Source: UBA3871 sp041797745 (lineage in GTDB: Bacteria > Bacillota > Clostridia > Peptostreptococcales > Anaerovoracaceae). From it: a stretch of DNA of 64,000 nucleotides. This document shows, in pieces, positions 18,901-26,868 of the stretch. Position 1 is the stretch's first letter, and each line of letters starts with the position of its first letter. Position numbers and translations under genes: made by a program. The stretch lies in the NCBI GenBank assembly GCA_041797745.1, contig JBHBZU010000047.1:66826-130825 (forward strand), given 5' to 3'. The notes under the pieces are model-generated. The model saw only the letters and a list, made by a program, of their open reading frames with translations, was not told the origin of the DNA and searched no databases.

Positions 18901-18974
18901 TAACAGTTAAGTTTAAGGCGGTATGTACCGTCATGGAGGATAAGATATATACTGTAACGATTAAGAGTATATAG
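15957..18974 (+). CDS. Large S-layer homology protein with Ig-like (Big_5-type) domains
   Basis: This 1005-residue secreted protein begins with a signal peptide (about 1-35) and three full SLH domains (about 45-95, 105-155 and 165-215; FFDVNGHWAQ, FSDVSKKEWY, LTRAQAVAIL). A beta-helix-like region follows (about 220-430). Then come at least three Ig-like domains beginning near PGDKETGVAFDTKVVLTFNQP; this wording matches bacterial Ig-like Big_5 domains (about 445-550, 555-680 and 685-790). A fibronectin-like domain and a terminal beta domain end the protein. AGGGAAAAG precedes the ATG. It is probably a major wall-anchored layer protein. Confidence 0.87.
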   Translation: MGRIKRISLTVAAVFLAVTLAVPSASFVGLGENFINENEARAATAFFDVNGHWAQYYILQGAYYGIIKGDGSNKFQPDKPVTRAEFATMVNKAFGSVLGYDVTFSDVSKKEWYYDTVCKSVNSGITSGYEDGTYRPNRKITRQEAAVMVARLLAPEGASKSVFSYNDGRQVDDWANEAFSRVLSENLMGAYDDGNLHPKSNLTRAQAVAILVKLKERKKDVVDDFKITKGAITYQDKIYGNSVEISEKIGNEEVIFKNCVFLGPVKIRGGGEKSIHFKNCRAKYVEVDKPGGTVRVVSEDRSIIGQIDTYGSSIIETDDNPRYIAGTGFGQVRVKANAAATLDGIFGDVRIDGENAAVKLEDANVSYLGVPKNASKAGITLSHSSYIAVASVYSQTDFHGTGNIGKLYAGVKEITYETAPNTVTLGEDVRVSPIKVPTTLALTCTPGDKETGVAFDTKVVLTFNQPIYRNGRTITLDYVKSKVKFTSKKSSGTEVPYTITSNSDKSVFTLTPTEDLTKKTKYYITIDKDVFSGEDKKLLNKKFSTMFTTGDGTLDGVTFKPEKDSGGAKTNVKPSIKFKEAIIGYDGEELEAGKNSIYTQLVFYKYDPDRKDGKGKSVSFEAELSKKKNAITVTPKTALEDNTQYVIGIKNNSFRYQKSNNPISEQKIIFTVGHVVPTVTFDPKSERRIGTSESFDLKFSQPLLTKDLKKLTSTYVQTALSLTAGGQPVEFKVDSIDTDESKTTISISNKTAFSEGSKVILKVLPGMLSNKNKKTVEEAVAEYEVPLNTPGISGLSATGVGGSVTASFTSNRAGIGYVVVTDGNNTLTAAEVRSRGTSGTIAKGSNYITVNSTTIKAGKTYTVYAVGVSGSYVSEAISTRVTTKYDVAHANEVRLVGFVDTTGSGITLSAGAISDTMEIVVDTSVYRVDASGNVRLEIDTDSGTTVLFYDTATGDYETEGINGRISYLDNFSPSDFVAGNTVTVKFKAVCTVMEDKIYTVTIKSI

Positions 18975-19376
18975 GCTAGGGAGAGAAGTCTCTTTGGGAT
19001 ATAGCCGTGCTTAATTTACGAAAAGTAATGAAAGGATGGCATACGAGGCTTATATAGTGATAGAATTATATGCAAAAAAGGCGGCTGAAATGCCGCCTTT
19101 TACTCTTTTAAAAATTACTTGAATCGAAAAGTTTAAGTAATCAATAACCTAAACTTGAAAAAAATAAAAGTTTAGGGTATGTAGAGAGGATAATAGAGTG
19201 GCTTTTAAGATAAGGTTGGTTTATACTTTATAAGTAGAAAGAAAGTGAGATAAGATTTGCCCAAGGCTATATTTAAAAGTTAGCTTGCCATTATAGTTGT
19301 ACTTGTTGAACCTTAAAAAAGGATAGTGCCAAGTAAGTTTTGAAAATAGGAACTAAAAAATCACAGGAGAATGGAT
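18975..19376. other. Non-coding gap with two hairpins of unknown role
   Basis: Besides the terminator at 19077-19102, two further inverted repeats stand close together: TTACTTGAA (19115-19123) with TTTAAGTAA (19132-19140), and CCTAAACTT (19148-19156) with AAGTTTAGG (19168-19176). Neither is followed by a T-run. I see no gene, tRNA or known riboswitch here. Confidence 0.5.
19077..19102 (+). terminator. Intrinsic terminator after the S-layer gene group
   Basis: AAAGGCGGC (19077-19085) pairs with GCCGCCTTT (19092-19100), loop TGAAAT, with A- and T-runs on the two sides. Confidence 0.9.
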
Positions 19377-20345
19377 ATGAAAATTTCAGTATTTGGAATC
19401 GGAGGAATAGGTGGGGTAATTGGAGGAGCGCTTGCAAAGGTTGCTTCTGAGGAAATTAGCCTACTTGCTCGTGGTGACAGATGTGAGCATATTGCAAAGA
19501 GCGGACTAACTGTGCATAGTGACTTTATAGGGGATTTTACAGTTAAAGCGGGAGCTATAGCTGATACTGCTTTGGAAATAGGAAAGACAGGCGTCGGCGG
19601 AACAGTTGCAGTGGAAGATTTGGGCATTCAAGATATTGTCATTGTCTGTGTAAAAACCACCGCCATAGAAAGTGCGGTAAAGACCATCAAACCACTGGTG
19701 GATTCAAAGACTCTGATTGTTCCTGCAATGAACGGCTTATCAGGTGCTGAAGAGTTTCGGAAAGCATTTCCAAACAATCCTGTAGCGGCGACAGTTCTTT
19801 ATGTAGTCGCCTTTGCGGAAAAGGATTTTTCCGTTACCCAGCAGGGTTCATTTATTAAAGTTGTGTTAGACGACTTGGCAGAAGATGAAAAGGCTCATGA
19901 AAAGGTAGCTATGCTGTCGGAACTCTTGAATAAAGCCGGTATAACGGGCAGACTTTCTTCAAATATTCGTAAAGAAATGTGGAATAAATATGCTTTCAAC
20001 TGCGCTTTCAACACCATGACCGCAGCCCTTGCCTGCAATGCGCGAACCTTAAAGGAAGAGACCAATTTTGAAGATTTTAAGAGGATTATCGGTGAAGTTG
20101 TTGCAACAGCTAAAGCAGAGGGTGTAGAACTGCCGGAGGATACCGTAGAAGTCCAGTCAGACAGACTGCTTCACACCAAAGGGGATTCGGACAGCTCTCT
20201 CAGTCGCGATTTTGCGGTAGGAAAAGTCGGAGAAATGGAGATGTTTTCAGGAGACCTTATCCGCAGGGCAGAGCAGTTTGACTTGAGACTTCCAACTATG
20301 GAGAAGTATTATGGTATGCTGAAAGAGCTGGCGGAGAAGATGTAG
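19377..20345 (+). CDS. panE: 2-Dehydropantoate 2-reductase family protein
   Basis: This enzyme reduces ketopantoate to pantoate with NADPH for coenzyme A synthesis. The N-terminal KISVFGIGGIGGVIGGALA is the Rossmann loop. The mid-region IVCVKTTAIESAVKTIKPL and the C-terminal helix with the lysine in NIRKEMWNKYAFNCAFN and the NTMTAAL segment are typical of ApbA/PanE. Two start codons are in frame; AGGAGA (19365-19370) directly abuts the ATG at 19371, while the ATG at 19377 has a normal 6-bp gap and gives a conventional N-terminus, so I chose 19377. No other pantothenate genes are nearby, so a related 2-ketoacid reductase is possible. Confidence 0.85.
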   Translation: MKISVFGIGGIGGVIGGALAKVASEEISLLARGDRCEHIAKSGLTVHSDFIGDFTVKAGAIADTALEIGKTGVGGTVAVEDLGIQDIVIVCVKTTAIESAVKTIKPLVDSKTLIVPAMNGLSGAEEFRKAFPNNPVAATVLYVVAFAEKDFSVTQQGSFIKVVLDDLAEDEKAHEKVAMLSELLNKAGITGRLSSNIRKEMWNKYAFNCAFNTMTAALACNARTLKEETNFEDFKRIIGEVVATAKAEGVELPEDTVEVQSDRLLHTKGDSDSSLSRDFAVGKVGEMEMFSGDLIRRAEQFDLRLPTMEKYYGMLKELAEKM

Positions 20346-20417
20346 TTTGTTACTTTCGGTTGAACATGAAATATTCCTTTTATTGTAGATGTAATGCAAT
20401 TTATCTTGCATTTTTTC

Positions 20418-20446
20418 TTGACACAAAGTCAACTAAATTATATACT
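20418..20446 (+). promoter_or_regulatory. Promoter of the pyrimidine operon
   Basis: TTGACA (20418-20423), a 17-bp spacer and TATACT (20441-20446). It is near consensus and starts RNA just before the PyrR hairpin. Confidence 0.8.
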
Positions 20447-20458
20447 AACAAATAAGAA

Positions 20459-20621
20459 ATCTTTAAGACGATCCAGAGAGGTCGGCAAGATTGAGAATAC
20501 GCATATAAATATCAGTCATAAGGTGTACGCCTTTGAGAGAAGCTAAATTGAGCAAAAAACAGACCTGACTGGATATGTAATACGTGATTTCAGCCTTGCC
20601 GAATATGGCAAGGCTTTTTTT
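20459..20621 (+). promoter_or_regulatory. PyrR-binding RNA attenuator before pyrC
   Basis: The hairpin is closed by AATCTT and AAGATT (3' arm at 20487-20492) and presents TCCAGAGAGG (20472-20481), identical to the loop before uraA. GGCAAG (20484-20489) can pair instead with CTTGCC (20595-20600) to form an antiterminator. The terminator is GCCTTGCC (20593-20600) with GGCAAGGC (20607-20614) and a T-run to 20621. Next to the loop the closing pair is A-U here and G-C in the uraA leader, which supports the fold. Expected effect: UMP-dependent shut-off of the whole operon. Confidence 0.9.
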
Positions 20622-20752
20622 ATACCGAAGTAAACAGGGCAAGGCAAGAAGTAGAACAGCAAAATTTTGGAAAAAGAAAGCCGTAGATGGCAAATCACGA
20701 AACAACGGTTACATTCAGCAATAGCGAAATTTCTCAATAGAAAGGAAAAGCA

Positions 20753-22144
20753 ATGTCAATTACAAAGGAAGCAAGACAGGCTAAAGAGCAGGTAAAAGCA
20801 CAGAACGTGTGTGAAGCAACTCATTTATTCGAGGGAGCCGGTGCAGTGGTAAAAAACGACTACGGCATTCGTGTTTCTGCTTCCCTAAAAGCAGATATTG
20901 AAAAGGCTATTCTTGTTGCCGAAGCAAATTTAAACTCTGTTGCAGGCTCCGATTCTAATTATGTAGTTCCAAACGTAGTTGCAAATGCAACAACAAGTTC
21001 AAAGTTTAATGGCACTGCTTCAACTTCAAATAAATATGTAATTTTACCCGGCTTTTGCGATGTGCATGTGCATTTTCGTGAGCCGGGCTTTTCATATAAG
21101 GAAACCATCGCTACAGGTAGTGTGGCGGCAGCAAGAGGCGGATATACAGCAGTCTGCACCATGCCTAATCTAAAGCCTGTTCCGGATAGCATAGAAAACT
21201 TAAAAAAGCAGCTTGATATCATTGAAAAGGATGCTTGCATAAAGGTTCTTCCTTATGGGGCAATCACTAAGGAAGAACAGGGAAAAGAGCTGGCAGATTT
21301 GGAAGAGATGGCAGAGAAAATTGTAGCCTTTTCGGATGACGGGAAAGGGGTTCAATCCGAAGAGTTGATGAGGCAGGCTATGCTTATTGCAAAGAGGCTT
21401 GGTAAGATTATTGTGGCTCACTGTGAAGACAACACGCTCCTTGAGGGAGGATATATTCACAAGGGTGAGTATGCAAAGGCACACGGGCATAAGGGGATAT
21501 GCTCCGAAAGTGAATGGAAACCTATTGCAAGAGATATAAAGCTGGCGGAGGAAACAGGATGTGCCTATCATGTATGCCATATCTCCACAAAGGAGAGCGT
21601 GCAGATTATTAGAGCTGCAAAGGCAAGGGGCGTAAATGTTACCTGCGAAACGGCACCGCATTATCTGATACTGGATGACAGCAATTTGCAAGAGGACGGC
21701 AAGTTTAAGATGAATCCTCCTCTTAGGAGCAAAGAAGATAAGGAAGCGCTTATTGAGGGAATTTTGGACGGAACCATTGATATGATTGCCACAGACCATG
21801 CCCCTCACAGTAAGGAAGAAAAAGCGAAAGGCTTGGCGGGTAGCGCTTTTGGGATTGTAGGCATAGAAACTGCCTTTCCGCTTCTTTACACGGAGTTTGT
21901 CAAAACAGGAATATTAACTATGGACAGGCTCATGGAACTACTGGTATTCAAACCGAGAAGCCGTTTCGGCATTCATCAGGATGAGGACTTCTCACTTTGG
22001 AATTTAGAGGAAAGCTATGAAATAGACCCAAAGGAATTTCTTTCTAAAGGGAAAGCTACACCTTTTGAGAGATACAAGGTTTTCGGAGGAAATCTCCTCA
22101 CGGTTTGTGGTGAAAAGGTAGTTTATAAAGCAGGTGATAAGTGA
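20753..22144 (+). CDS. pyrC: Dihydroorotase
   Basis: This is the third step of UMP synthesis, cyclising carbamoyl-aspartate to dihydroorotate. Metal ligands are visible in DVHVHFREPG (His105, His107), VAHCEDN, HVCHIST and ATDHAPH, the class I pattern. The protein is 463 residues, longer than the usual ~425. The extra length is N-terminal: about 100 residues precede the first metal motif where ~50 are usual, and part of it is low in complexity (Ala/Ser/Thr/Asn, about residues 60-95). It is the first gene of the pyrC-K-D-F-E-B-I run and sits directly behind the attenuator. Confidence 0.94.
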   Translation: MSITKEARQAKEQVKAQNVCEATHLFEGAGAVVKNDYGIRVSASLKADIEKAILVAEANLNSVAGSDSNYVVPNVVANATTSSKFNGTASTSNKYVILPGFCDVHVHFREPGFSYKETIATGSVAAARGGYTAVCTMPNLKPVPDSIENLKKQLDIIEKDACIKVLPYGAITKEEQGKELADLEEMAEKIVAFSDDGKGVQSEELMRQAMLIAKRLGKIIVAHCEDNTLLEGGYIHKGEYAKAHGHKGICSESEWKPIARDIKLAEETGCAYHVCHISTKESVQIIRAAKARGVNVTCETAPHYLILDDSNLQEDGKFKMNPPLRSKEDKEALIEGILDGTIDMIATDHAPHSKEEKAKGLAGSAFGIVGIETAFPLLYTEFVKTGILTMDRLMELLVFKPRSRFGIHQDEDFSLWNLEESYEIDPKEFLSKGKATPFERYKVFGGNLLTVCGEKVVYKAGDK

Positions 22145-22887
22145 TGAAAGAAGTAAACTTTAAGATAAGAGAAAATAGGGAATTGACAAAAGGGGTCTTC
22201 CGAATAAAGCTTGAGGGCGACATTTCGGATATATCAAAACCCGGACAGTTTGTAAATATAAGGCTCACAGGAAAGTTCCTCCGCAGACCTATTTCGGTAT
22301 GCGACATAGAACCGAACCTGCTTACTATCATTTACAAAGTGGTTGGTGAGGGTACCGAGCAGATGAGCCAAATGGCAGCAGGAGAGGAGTTGGAAATCCT
22401 GACAGGTCTTGGTAATGGCTATGATTTAAGTACAGTAGGAAAAAAACCTGCCCTTATCGGTGGGGGTGCAGGCGTTCCACCAATGTATTATCTGGCAAAG
22501 CAGCTTATTGCAAAAGGAACGGCTCCAGAAAGTATTACGGTAATATTGGGATTTAATAAAAAGGAAGAAATCTTTTATGAAGAAGAGTTTAAAGCTTTAG
22601 GTGTAAGGGTGAAAGTCACTACGGTGGATGGAAGCCGGGGCAGCAAAGGTTTTGTTACGGATGTTCTTGCAAATACAGATTTTACAGACTTTTGTGCTTG
22701 CGGGCCGGAACCAATGCTTAAAGCCATATGTAAAGAAACAAAAGAGTCAGGCCAACTCAGCTTTGAAGAAAGAATGGGTTGCGGGTTTGGTGCTTGCATG
22801 GGTTGCAGCTGTAAAACCCTTACAGGAAATAAACGAATTTGTAAAGACGGTCCGGTACTCCGAAAAGAAGAAATTATATGGGGCTAA
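22144..22887 (+). CDS. pyrK: Dihydroorotate dehydrogenase electron-transfer subunit
   Basis: PyrK passes electrons from dihydroorotate dehydrogenase B to NAD through FAD and a 2Fe-2S cluster. The 247-residue protein has the flavin motif RRPISVCD, a nucleotide-binding GGGAGVPPMYYLA, and a C-terminal cluster-binding CGFGACMGCSC with a further cysteine in RICKDG. The start overlaps the pyrC stop (GTGATG): a GTG at 22141 and an ATG at 22144 are both in frame, and I prefer the ATG. It is followed 4 bp later by pyrD, its partner subunit. Confidence 0.94.
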   Translation: MKEVNFKIRENRELTKGVFRIKLEGDISDISKPGQFVNIRLTGKFLRRPISVCDIEPNLLTIIYKVVGEGTEQMSQMAAGEELEILTGLGNGYDLSTVGKKPALIGGGAGVPPMYYLAKQLIAKGTAPESITVILGFNKKEEIFYEEEFKALGVRVKVTTVDGSRGSKGFVTDVLANTDFTDFCACGPEPMLKAICKETKESGQLSFEERMGCGFGACMGCSCKTLTGNKRICKDGPVLRKEEIIWG

Positions 22888-22891
22888 AGAT

Positions 22892-23860
22892 ATGAATAAA
22901 GAAAAAGATAAAACAACATATAAAACGGGGAAAATTAACAACCGCCTGAATGTTGAACTATGTGGAATTGCCTTGGAAAACCCGATTATACCGGCATCGG
23001 GAACTTTCGGTTACGGCTATGAATTTGCGGAAATATACGATATCAACTGCCTGGGCACTTTCTCTTTTAAGGGAACCACAAGAGAAGCCCGTTTCGGAAA
23101 TCCGACTCCTAGGATTGCTGAATGCGAGGGCGGAATGTTAAATGCAGTAGGCTTGCAAAACCCGGGTGTTGATAAAGTAATAAGTGAAGAACTTCCCAAA
23201 CTTAAACAGTGTTTCAGTAAACCTGTTATGGCAAATATAAGCGGATTTTCCGTAGAAGAATATGTGGAAGTTTGTAGAAAGCTGGATGAATGCGAGCAGG
23301 TGGGCTGGCTGGAGGTTAATATTTCCTGCCCCAATGTGCATGGCGGAGGCATGAGCTTCGGCACCACCGCAAAGGGTGCTGCTGAAGTGACAAAGGCTGT
23401 AAAGGAGGTTACCCAAAAACCGATTATAATGAAGCTCTCTCCAAATGTTACAGACATTGTAGAGATTGCCAAGGCCTGTGAGGACGCGGGTGCAGATGGA
23501 CTAAGCCTTATCAATACATTGATGGGTATGAGAATAGAACTTAAAGGTCGAAAGCCTCTTTTGGCAAACACCACCGGCGGTATGTCGGGACCGGCTATCT
23601 TTCCTGTAGCTCTTAGAATGGTTTATCAGGTGGCGGGAGCCGTAAAACTTCCTGTGGTTGCTCTTGGCGGAGTCAGCAAAGCCGAGGATGTGCTGGAGAT
23701 GATGATGGCGGGAGCTACAGCAGTACAGGTCGGAGCGGCGAACTTGGCGGACCCTTGGGCTTGCCCTAAGATTATTGATAGCTTGCCGGAGGTAATGGAT
23801 AGATACGGAATAAACAATTTGAAAGATATAGTGGGGGTAGCAAGGCACCATGAACTTTAA
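22892..23860 (+). CDS. pyrD: Dihydroorotate dehydrogenase B, catalytic subunit
   Basis: PyrD oxidises dihydroorotate to orotate with FMN, working as a PyrD-PyrK tetramer coupled to NAD. The frame is open upstream through pyrK, but the family N-terminus (NRLNVELCGIALENPIIPASG) fixes the start at the ATG 22892, giving 322 residues. Diagnostic segments are NAVGLQNPG, the active-site cysteine in EVNISCPNV (class 1B uses Cys), IMKLSPNVTDI and the FMN phosphate site ALGGVSKAEDVLE. The start codon has only a weak ribosome site and is probably coupled to pyrK translation. Confidence 0.94.
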   Translation: MNKEKDKTTYKTGKINNRLNVELCGIALENPIIPASGTFGYGYEFAEIYDINCLGTFSFKGTTREARFGNPTPRIAECEGGMLNAVGLQNPGVDKVISEELPKLKQCFSKPVMANISGFSVEEYVEVCRKLDECEQVGWLEVNISCPNVHGGGMSFGTTAKGAAEVTKAVKEVTQKPIIMKLSPNVTDIVEIAKACEDAGADGLSLINTLMGMRIELKGRKPLLANTTGGMSGPAIFPVALRMVYQVAGAVKLPVVALGGVSKAEDVLEMMMAGATAVQVGAANLADPWACPKIIDSLPEVMDRYGINNLKDIVGVARHHEL

Positions 23861-23917
23861 GTTTTGTGCCTATTACGTGAGAACTGCCACATAGAATTAT
23901 AAGGAGGAGATAACAAA

Positions 23918-24625
23918 ATGGGTAAGGATGTAATTGTAGCTTGCGATTTTGCAAGCGCAGAGCAAGTGTTTAACTTCTTGGACAATTTTGAGGGTAGAGA
24001 TTTGCCGAAACCTTTCGTAAAGATTGGCATGGAACTTTATTATGCAGAGGGACCTGCCATTGTGCGAGAAATTAAAAAGAGAGGGCACAAGATTTTCTTG
24101 GACTTGAAACTCCATGACATTCCCAATACTGTGAAGAAAGCCATGGCTGTTCTTTCCGGATTGGATGTGGATATCTGCAATCTTCACGCGGCAGGAACCA
24201 CAGCCATGATGGAAGCTGCCCTTGAGGGTCTTACAAGGGAAGACGGAACAAGACCATTGCTGATTGCTGTAACACAGCTCACCAGCACAGATCAGGAGTC
24301 TATGGAGAGGGACCTGCTTATTGAAAAACCGATTGATGAAGTGGTAATGCATTATGCGAAAATTGCAAAGGAATCAGGACTTGACGGAGTAGTTTGTTCG
24401 CCAATGGAAGCGGGAAAGGTTCACGATACCTGCGGCAAAGAATTTTTAACAGTCACTCCCGGGGTCAGATTTGTTGAGGGAGACAAGGGAGATCAGAAGA
24501 GAGTAATGACACCTGAAGAGGCGAAGAAAATCGGTTCCGACTATATTGTTGTAGGAAGACCTGTTACTCAGGCGACAGACCCTGTGGCAGCATACATGAG
24601 ATGTGTAAAGGAGTTTGTAGGATAA
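23918..24625 (+). CDS. pyrF: Orotidine 5'-phosphate decarboxylase
   Basis: PyrF makes UMP from OMP, the last step of the pathway. The 235-residue protein is the short type 1 form. It has the N-terminal substrate aspartate (IVACDFAS), the catalytic Lys-Asp-Lys set in FLDLKLHDIPNTV, and C-terminal phosphate-binding TPGVRF and IVVGRPVTQA. AAGGAGG precedes the ATG. It lies 57 bp after pyrD and 167 bp before pyrE; that 167-bp AT-rich gap shows no terminator, promoter or PyrR loop that I can support. Confidence 0.95.
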   Translation: MGKDVIVACDFASAEQVFNFLDNFEGRDLPKPFVKIGMELYYAEGPAIVREIKKRGHKIFLDLKLHDIPNTVKKAMAVLSGLDVDICNLHAAGTTAMMEAALEGLTREDGTRPLLIAVTQLTSTDQESMERDLLIEKPIDEVVMHYAKIAKESGLDGVVCSPMEAGKVHDTCGKEFLTVTPGVRFVEGDKGDQKRVMTPEEAKKIGSDYIVVGRPVTQATDPVAAYMRCVKEFVG

Positions 24626-24792
24626 AGTCTGCTGAAAGGCTCTAAAGAAAGGGTGTAAGGGAAAAATTTATTGCAAAAGTAATCAATTCAAAAATAAAAA
24701 CTTAACATACAAACAGTAAAGCTAAAATTAAAAAAATAAGGCAAGAGAAGTTTATAGCAGGTGGATTCAAAGAATATTTAAGAGGAGACAAA

Positions 24793-25434
24793 ATGGAACA
24801 ACTGGAAAAGAAGATAGCAAAAGAATTGCTATCCATAGGAGCGGTTTTCTTCCGACCGGAAGATCCTTTCACTTGGGCAAGCGGTATAAAGAGTCCGGTT
24901 TATTGTGATAATAGACTGACTTTGACTGCGCCATCAGTCAGAGACGATGTGGAAAAGGGTTTGGTGGCGGTAATAAAAGAACATTATCCCGAAGCGGAGA
25001 TACTGATGGGAACCTCTACTGCGGGTATTGCTCACGCTGCAATAGTCGGGCATATGATGAAGCTGCCGATGGGTTATGTAAGAGGCGGCAACAAAGACCA
25101 CGGAAGACAAAATCGAATAGAGGGAAAGCTGGAAAAGGGTCAAAAGGTGGTAGTCATTGAAGACCTGATTTCAACAGGGGGAAGCGTTATCGAGACCGTT
25201 GAGGCATTGAGAGAAGCAGGAGCAGAGGTTTTGGGCGTAGCCAGTATCTTCACTTATGGCATGCAGAAAGGCTTGGACAGAATGGCTGAAGCTGATGTGA
25301 AGAACGTGTCACTTTCAAATTTTGACTGTATTGCAGAGGTGGCAGCGGAGGAAAAATACATAAAACCGGAAGATGTTGCCAGACTCATTGCATTTAGAAA
25401 CAATCCAAGTGATGAAAGCTGGATAGAAAAATAA
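24793..25434 (+). CDS. pyrE: Orotate phosphoribosyltransferase
   Basis: PyrE joins orotate to PRPP to form OMP. The 213-residue protein carries the PRPP motif VVVIEDLISTGGS (about residues 117-129). Its N-terminal half has FTWASGIKSPVYCDNR, the orotate-contacting segment, and GTSTAGIAHAA. AAGAGGAG precedes the ATG. Length and order are normal. It is followed by pyrB after 40 bp. Confidence 0.95.
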   Translation: MEQLEKKIAKELLSIGAVFFRPEDPFTWASGIKSPVYCDNRLTLTAPSVRDDVEKGLVAVIKEHYPEAEILMGTSTAGIAHAAIVGHMMKLPMGYVRGGNKDHGRQNRIEGKLEKGQKVVVIEDLISTGGSVIETVEALREAGAEVLGVASIFTYGMQKGLDRMAEADVKNVSLSNFDCIAEVAAEEKYIKPEDVARLIAFRNNPSDESWIEK

Positions 25435-25474
25435 ACCATTGGTAAATCATATAAGAAATATGGAGGAAAGAAAT

Positions 25475-26392
25475 ATGAGAAGTTTAATTAACATCCTGGA
25501 CCTCTCTTTAGAGGAACTGGACGAGCTTATTATAACAGCATGCGACATTATTGAGCATCCGCACAAGTATAGTGAAAAGTGCCACGGGAAAACCCTCGCC
25601 ACACTTTTCTTTGAGCCGTCTACAAGAACAAGACTGAGCTTTGAGGCAGCTATGCTGGAGCTGGGGGGCAATGTTTTGGGCTTTTCCGAAGCGGCAAGTT
25701 CGTCTGCGGCAAAGGGAGAGAGCGTAGCGGATACAGCACAGACAGTTAGCTGTTATTCCAACATTATCGCAATGCGTCATCCTAAAGAGGGAGCACCCTT
25801 CGTGGCGGCTCAAAGGGCGACGGTTCCTATTATCAATGCCGGCGACGGCGGACACAACCACCCGACACAAACGCTTACAGATCTTTTGACAATCAAGAGA
25901 GAAAAGGGGCATTTGGACAATCTGACCGTTGGTCTTTGCGGCGACCTTAAATTCGGAAGAACGGTTCATTCTCTTATCACAGCGATGTCTCGCTATACGG
26001 GAATACGCTTTGTGCTTATTTCGCCGGAGGAACTCAAAGTGCCAAGCTACATAACTACGGATGTGTTGAAAAAGGACAATATTCCGTATGAAGAAACTGC
26101 AAGCCTTGAGGACGCACTTCCAAAACTGGATGTATTATACATGACAAGAATACAGAAAGAAAGATTTTTCAATGAAGAGGATTATCTCCGCTTAAAAGAC
26201 AGCTACATCTTGGACCCTGCAAAAATGGCATTGGCAAAGGACGACATGATTGTAATGCACCCACTGCCAAGAGTAAACGAAATAAGCGTTGAAGTAGACA
26301 GCGACCCAAGAGCCGCTTACTTTAGACAGGTTCTGAACGGCAAGTTTATCAGAATGGCGTTAATTCTTAAGTTATTAGAGGAGGCGAAATAA
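25475..26392 (+). CDS. pyrB: Aspartate carbamoyltransferase, catalytic subunit
   Basis: PyrB makes carbamoyl-aspartate, the committed step. The carbamoyl-phosphate motif FFEPSTRTRLSFE, the SAAKGES loop (with the lysine that reaches the neighbouring active site), DGGHNHPTQ and MHPLPRVNEI are all present. The frame is open from 25439, but GGAGG at 25462-25466 selects the ATG at 25475, giving the normal 305 residues. The next gene, pyrI, overlaps its stop (TAATG), so this is the regulated dodecameric type seen in enterics and many clostridia. Confidence 0.95.
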   Translation: MRSLINILDLSLEELDELIITACDIIEHPHKYSEKCHGKTLATLFFEPSTRTRLSFEAAMLELGGNVLGFSEAASSSAAKGESVADTAQTVSCYSNIIAMRHPKEGAPFVAAQRATVPIINAGDGGHNHPTQTLTDLLTIKREKGHLDNLTVGLCGDLKFGRTVHSLITAMSRYTGIRFVLISPEELKVPSYITTDVLKKDNIPYEETASLEDALPKLDVLYMTRIQKERFFNEEDYLRLKDSYILDPAKMALAKDDMIVMHPLPRVNEISVEVDSDPRAAYFRQVLNGKFIRMALILKLLEEAK

Positions 26393-26808
26393 TGAATATT
26401 GATTCCATAAAGAACGGTTATGTAATTGACCACATTACAGCAGGTTGCGGAATGCAGCTTTACAATTTGTTGGGACTTGATGAACTGGATTGTACGGTAG
26501 CTATCATTAAAAATGTCAGCAGCAAGAGGATGGGAAAGAAAGACATCATTAAAATTGACGCAAACATCAGCGTGAACTTGGATATCATCGGCTTCGTAGA
26601 TCCGGGTGCCACAGTCAACTACATTAAGGACAGCAAGCTGATAGATAAGAAAAATCTTGCACTTCCAACAAAGCTCACGAATGTTCTAAAGTGTAAAAAT
26701 CCTAGATGTATTACCTCCGTAGAGCAGGAGCTTCCGCATGTTTTCACTCTTACAGACAAGGAAAACAAGGTTTACCGCTGTCTCTACTGCGAAACACAGG
26801 CAAAGTAA
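26392..26808 (+). CDS. pyrI: Aspartate carbamoyltransferase, regulatory subunit
   Basis: PyrI binds CTP or ATP and tunes PyrB allosterically. The 138-residue protein has an N-terminal allosteric domain (IDHITAGCGM, then GKKDIIKIDA) and a C-terminal zinc domain with four cysteines: KCKNPRCI and RCLYCE, spaced as in the known C-x4-C and C-x2-C ligands. Its presence means that the pathway is controlled both by PyrR attenuation and by nucleotide feedback. It is the last gene of the run; a strong terminator follows. Confidence 0.95.
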   Translation: MNIDSIKNGYVIDHITAGCGMQLYNLLGLDELDCTVAIIKNVSSKRMGKKDIIKIDANISVNLDIIGFVDPGATVNYIKDSKLIDKKNLALPTKLTNVLKCKNPRCITSVEQELPHVFTLTDKENKVYRCLYCETQAK

Positions 26809-26834
26809 CCATTTCTCCAATCATAATAATAGAG

Positions 26835-26868
26835 GCTGCCCACCGAAAAAGGTGGGTGGCTTCGTTTT
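26835..26868 (+). terminator. Intrinsic terminator of the pyrimidine operon
   Basis: GCTGCCCACC (26835-26844) pairs with GGTGGGTGGC (26851-26860), two of the pairs being G-T, followed by TTCGTTTTTG. Confidence 0.88.

Noticed and set aside
21200..21808. 202-codon minus-strand open frame inside pyrC
   Set aside because: It is antisense to strongly conserved catalytic segments of dihydroorotase; its Cys/Leu-rich translation looks like a shadow.
22628..22891. N-terminal extension of PyrD
   Set aside because: The open frame upstream of 22892 overlaps pyrK in another frame and does not match the family; it is chance read-through.
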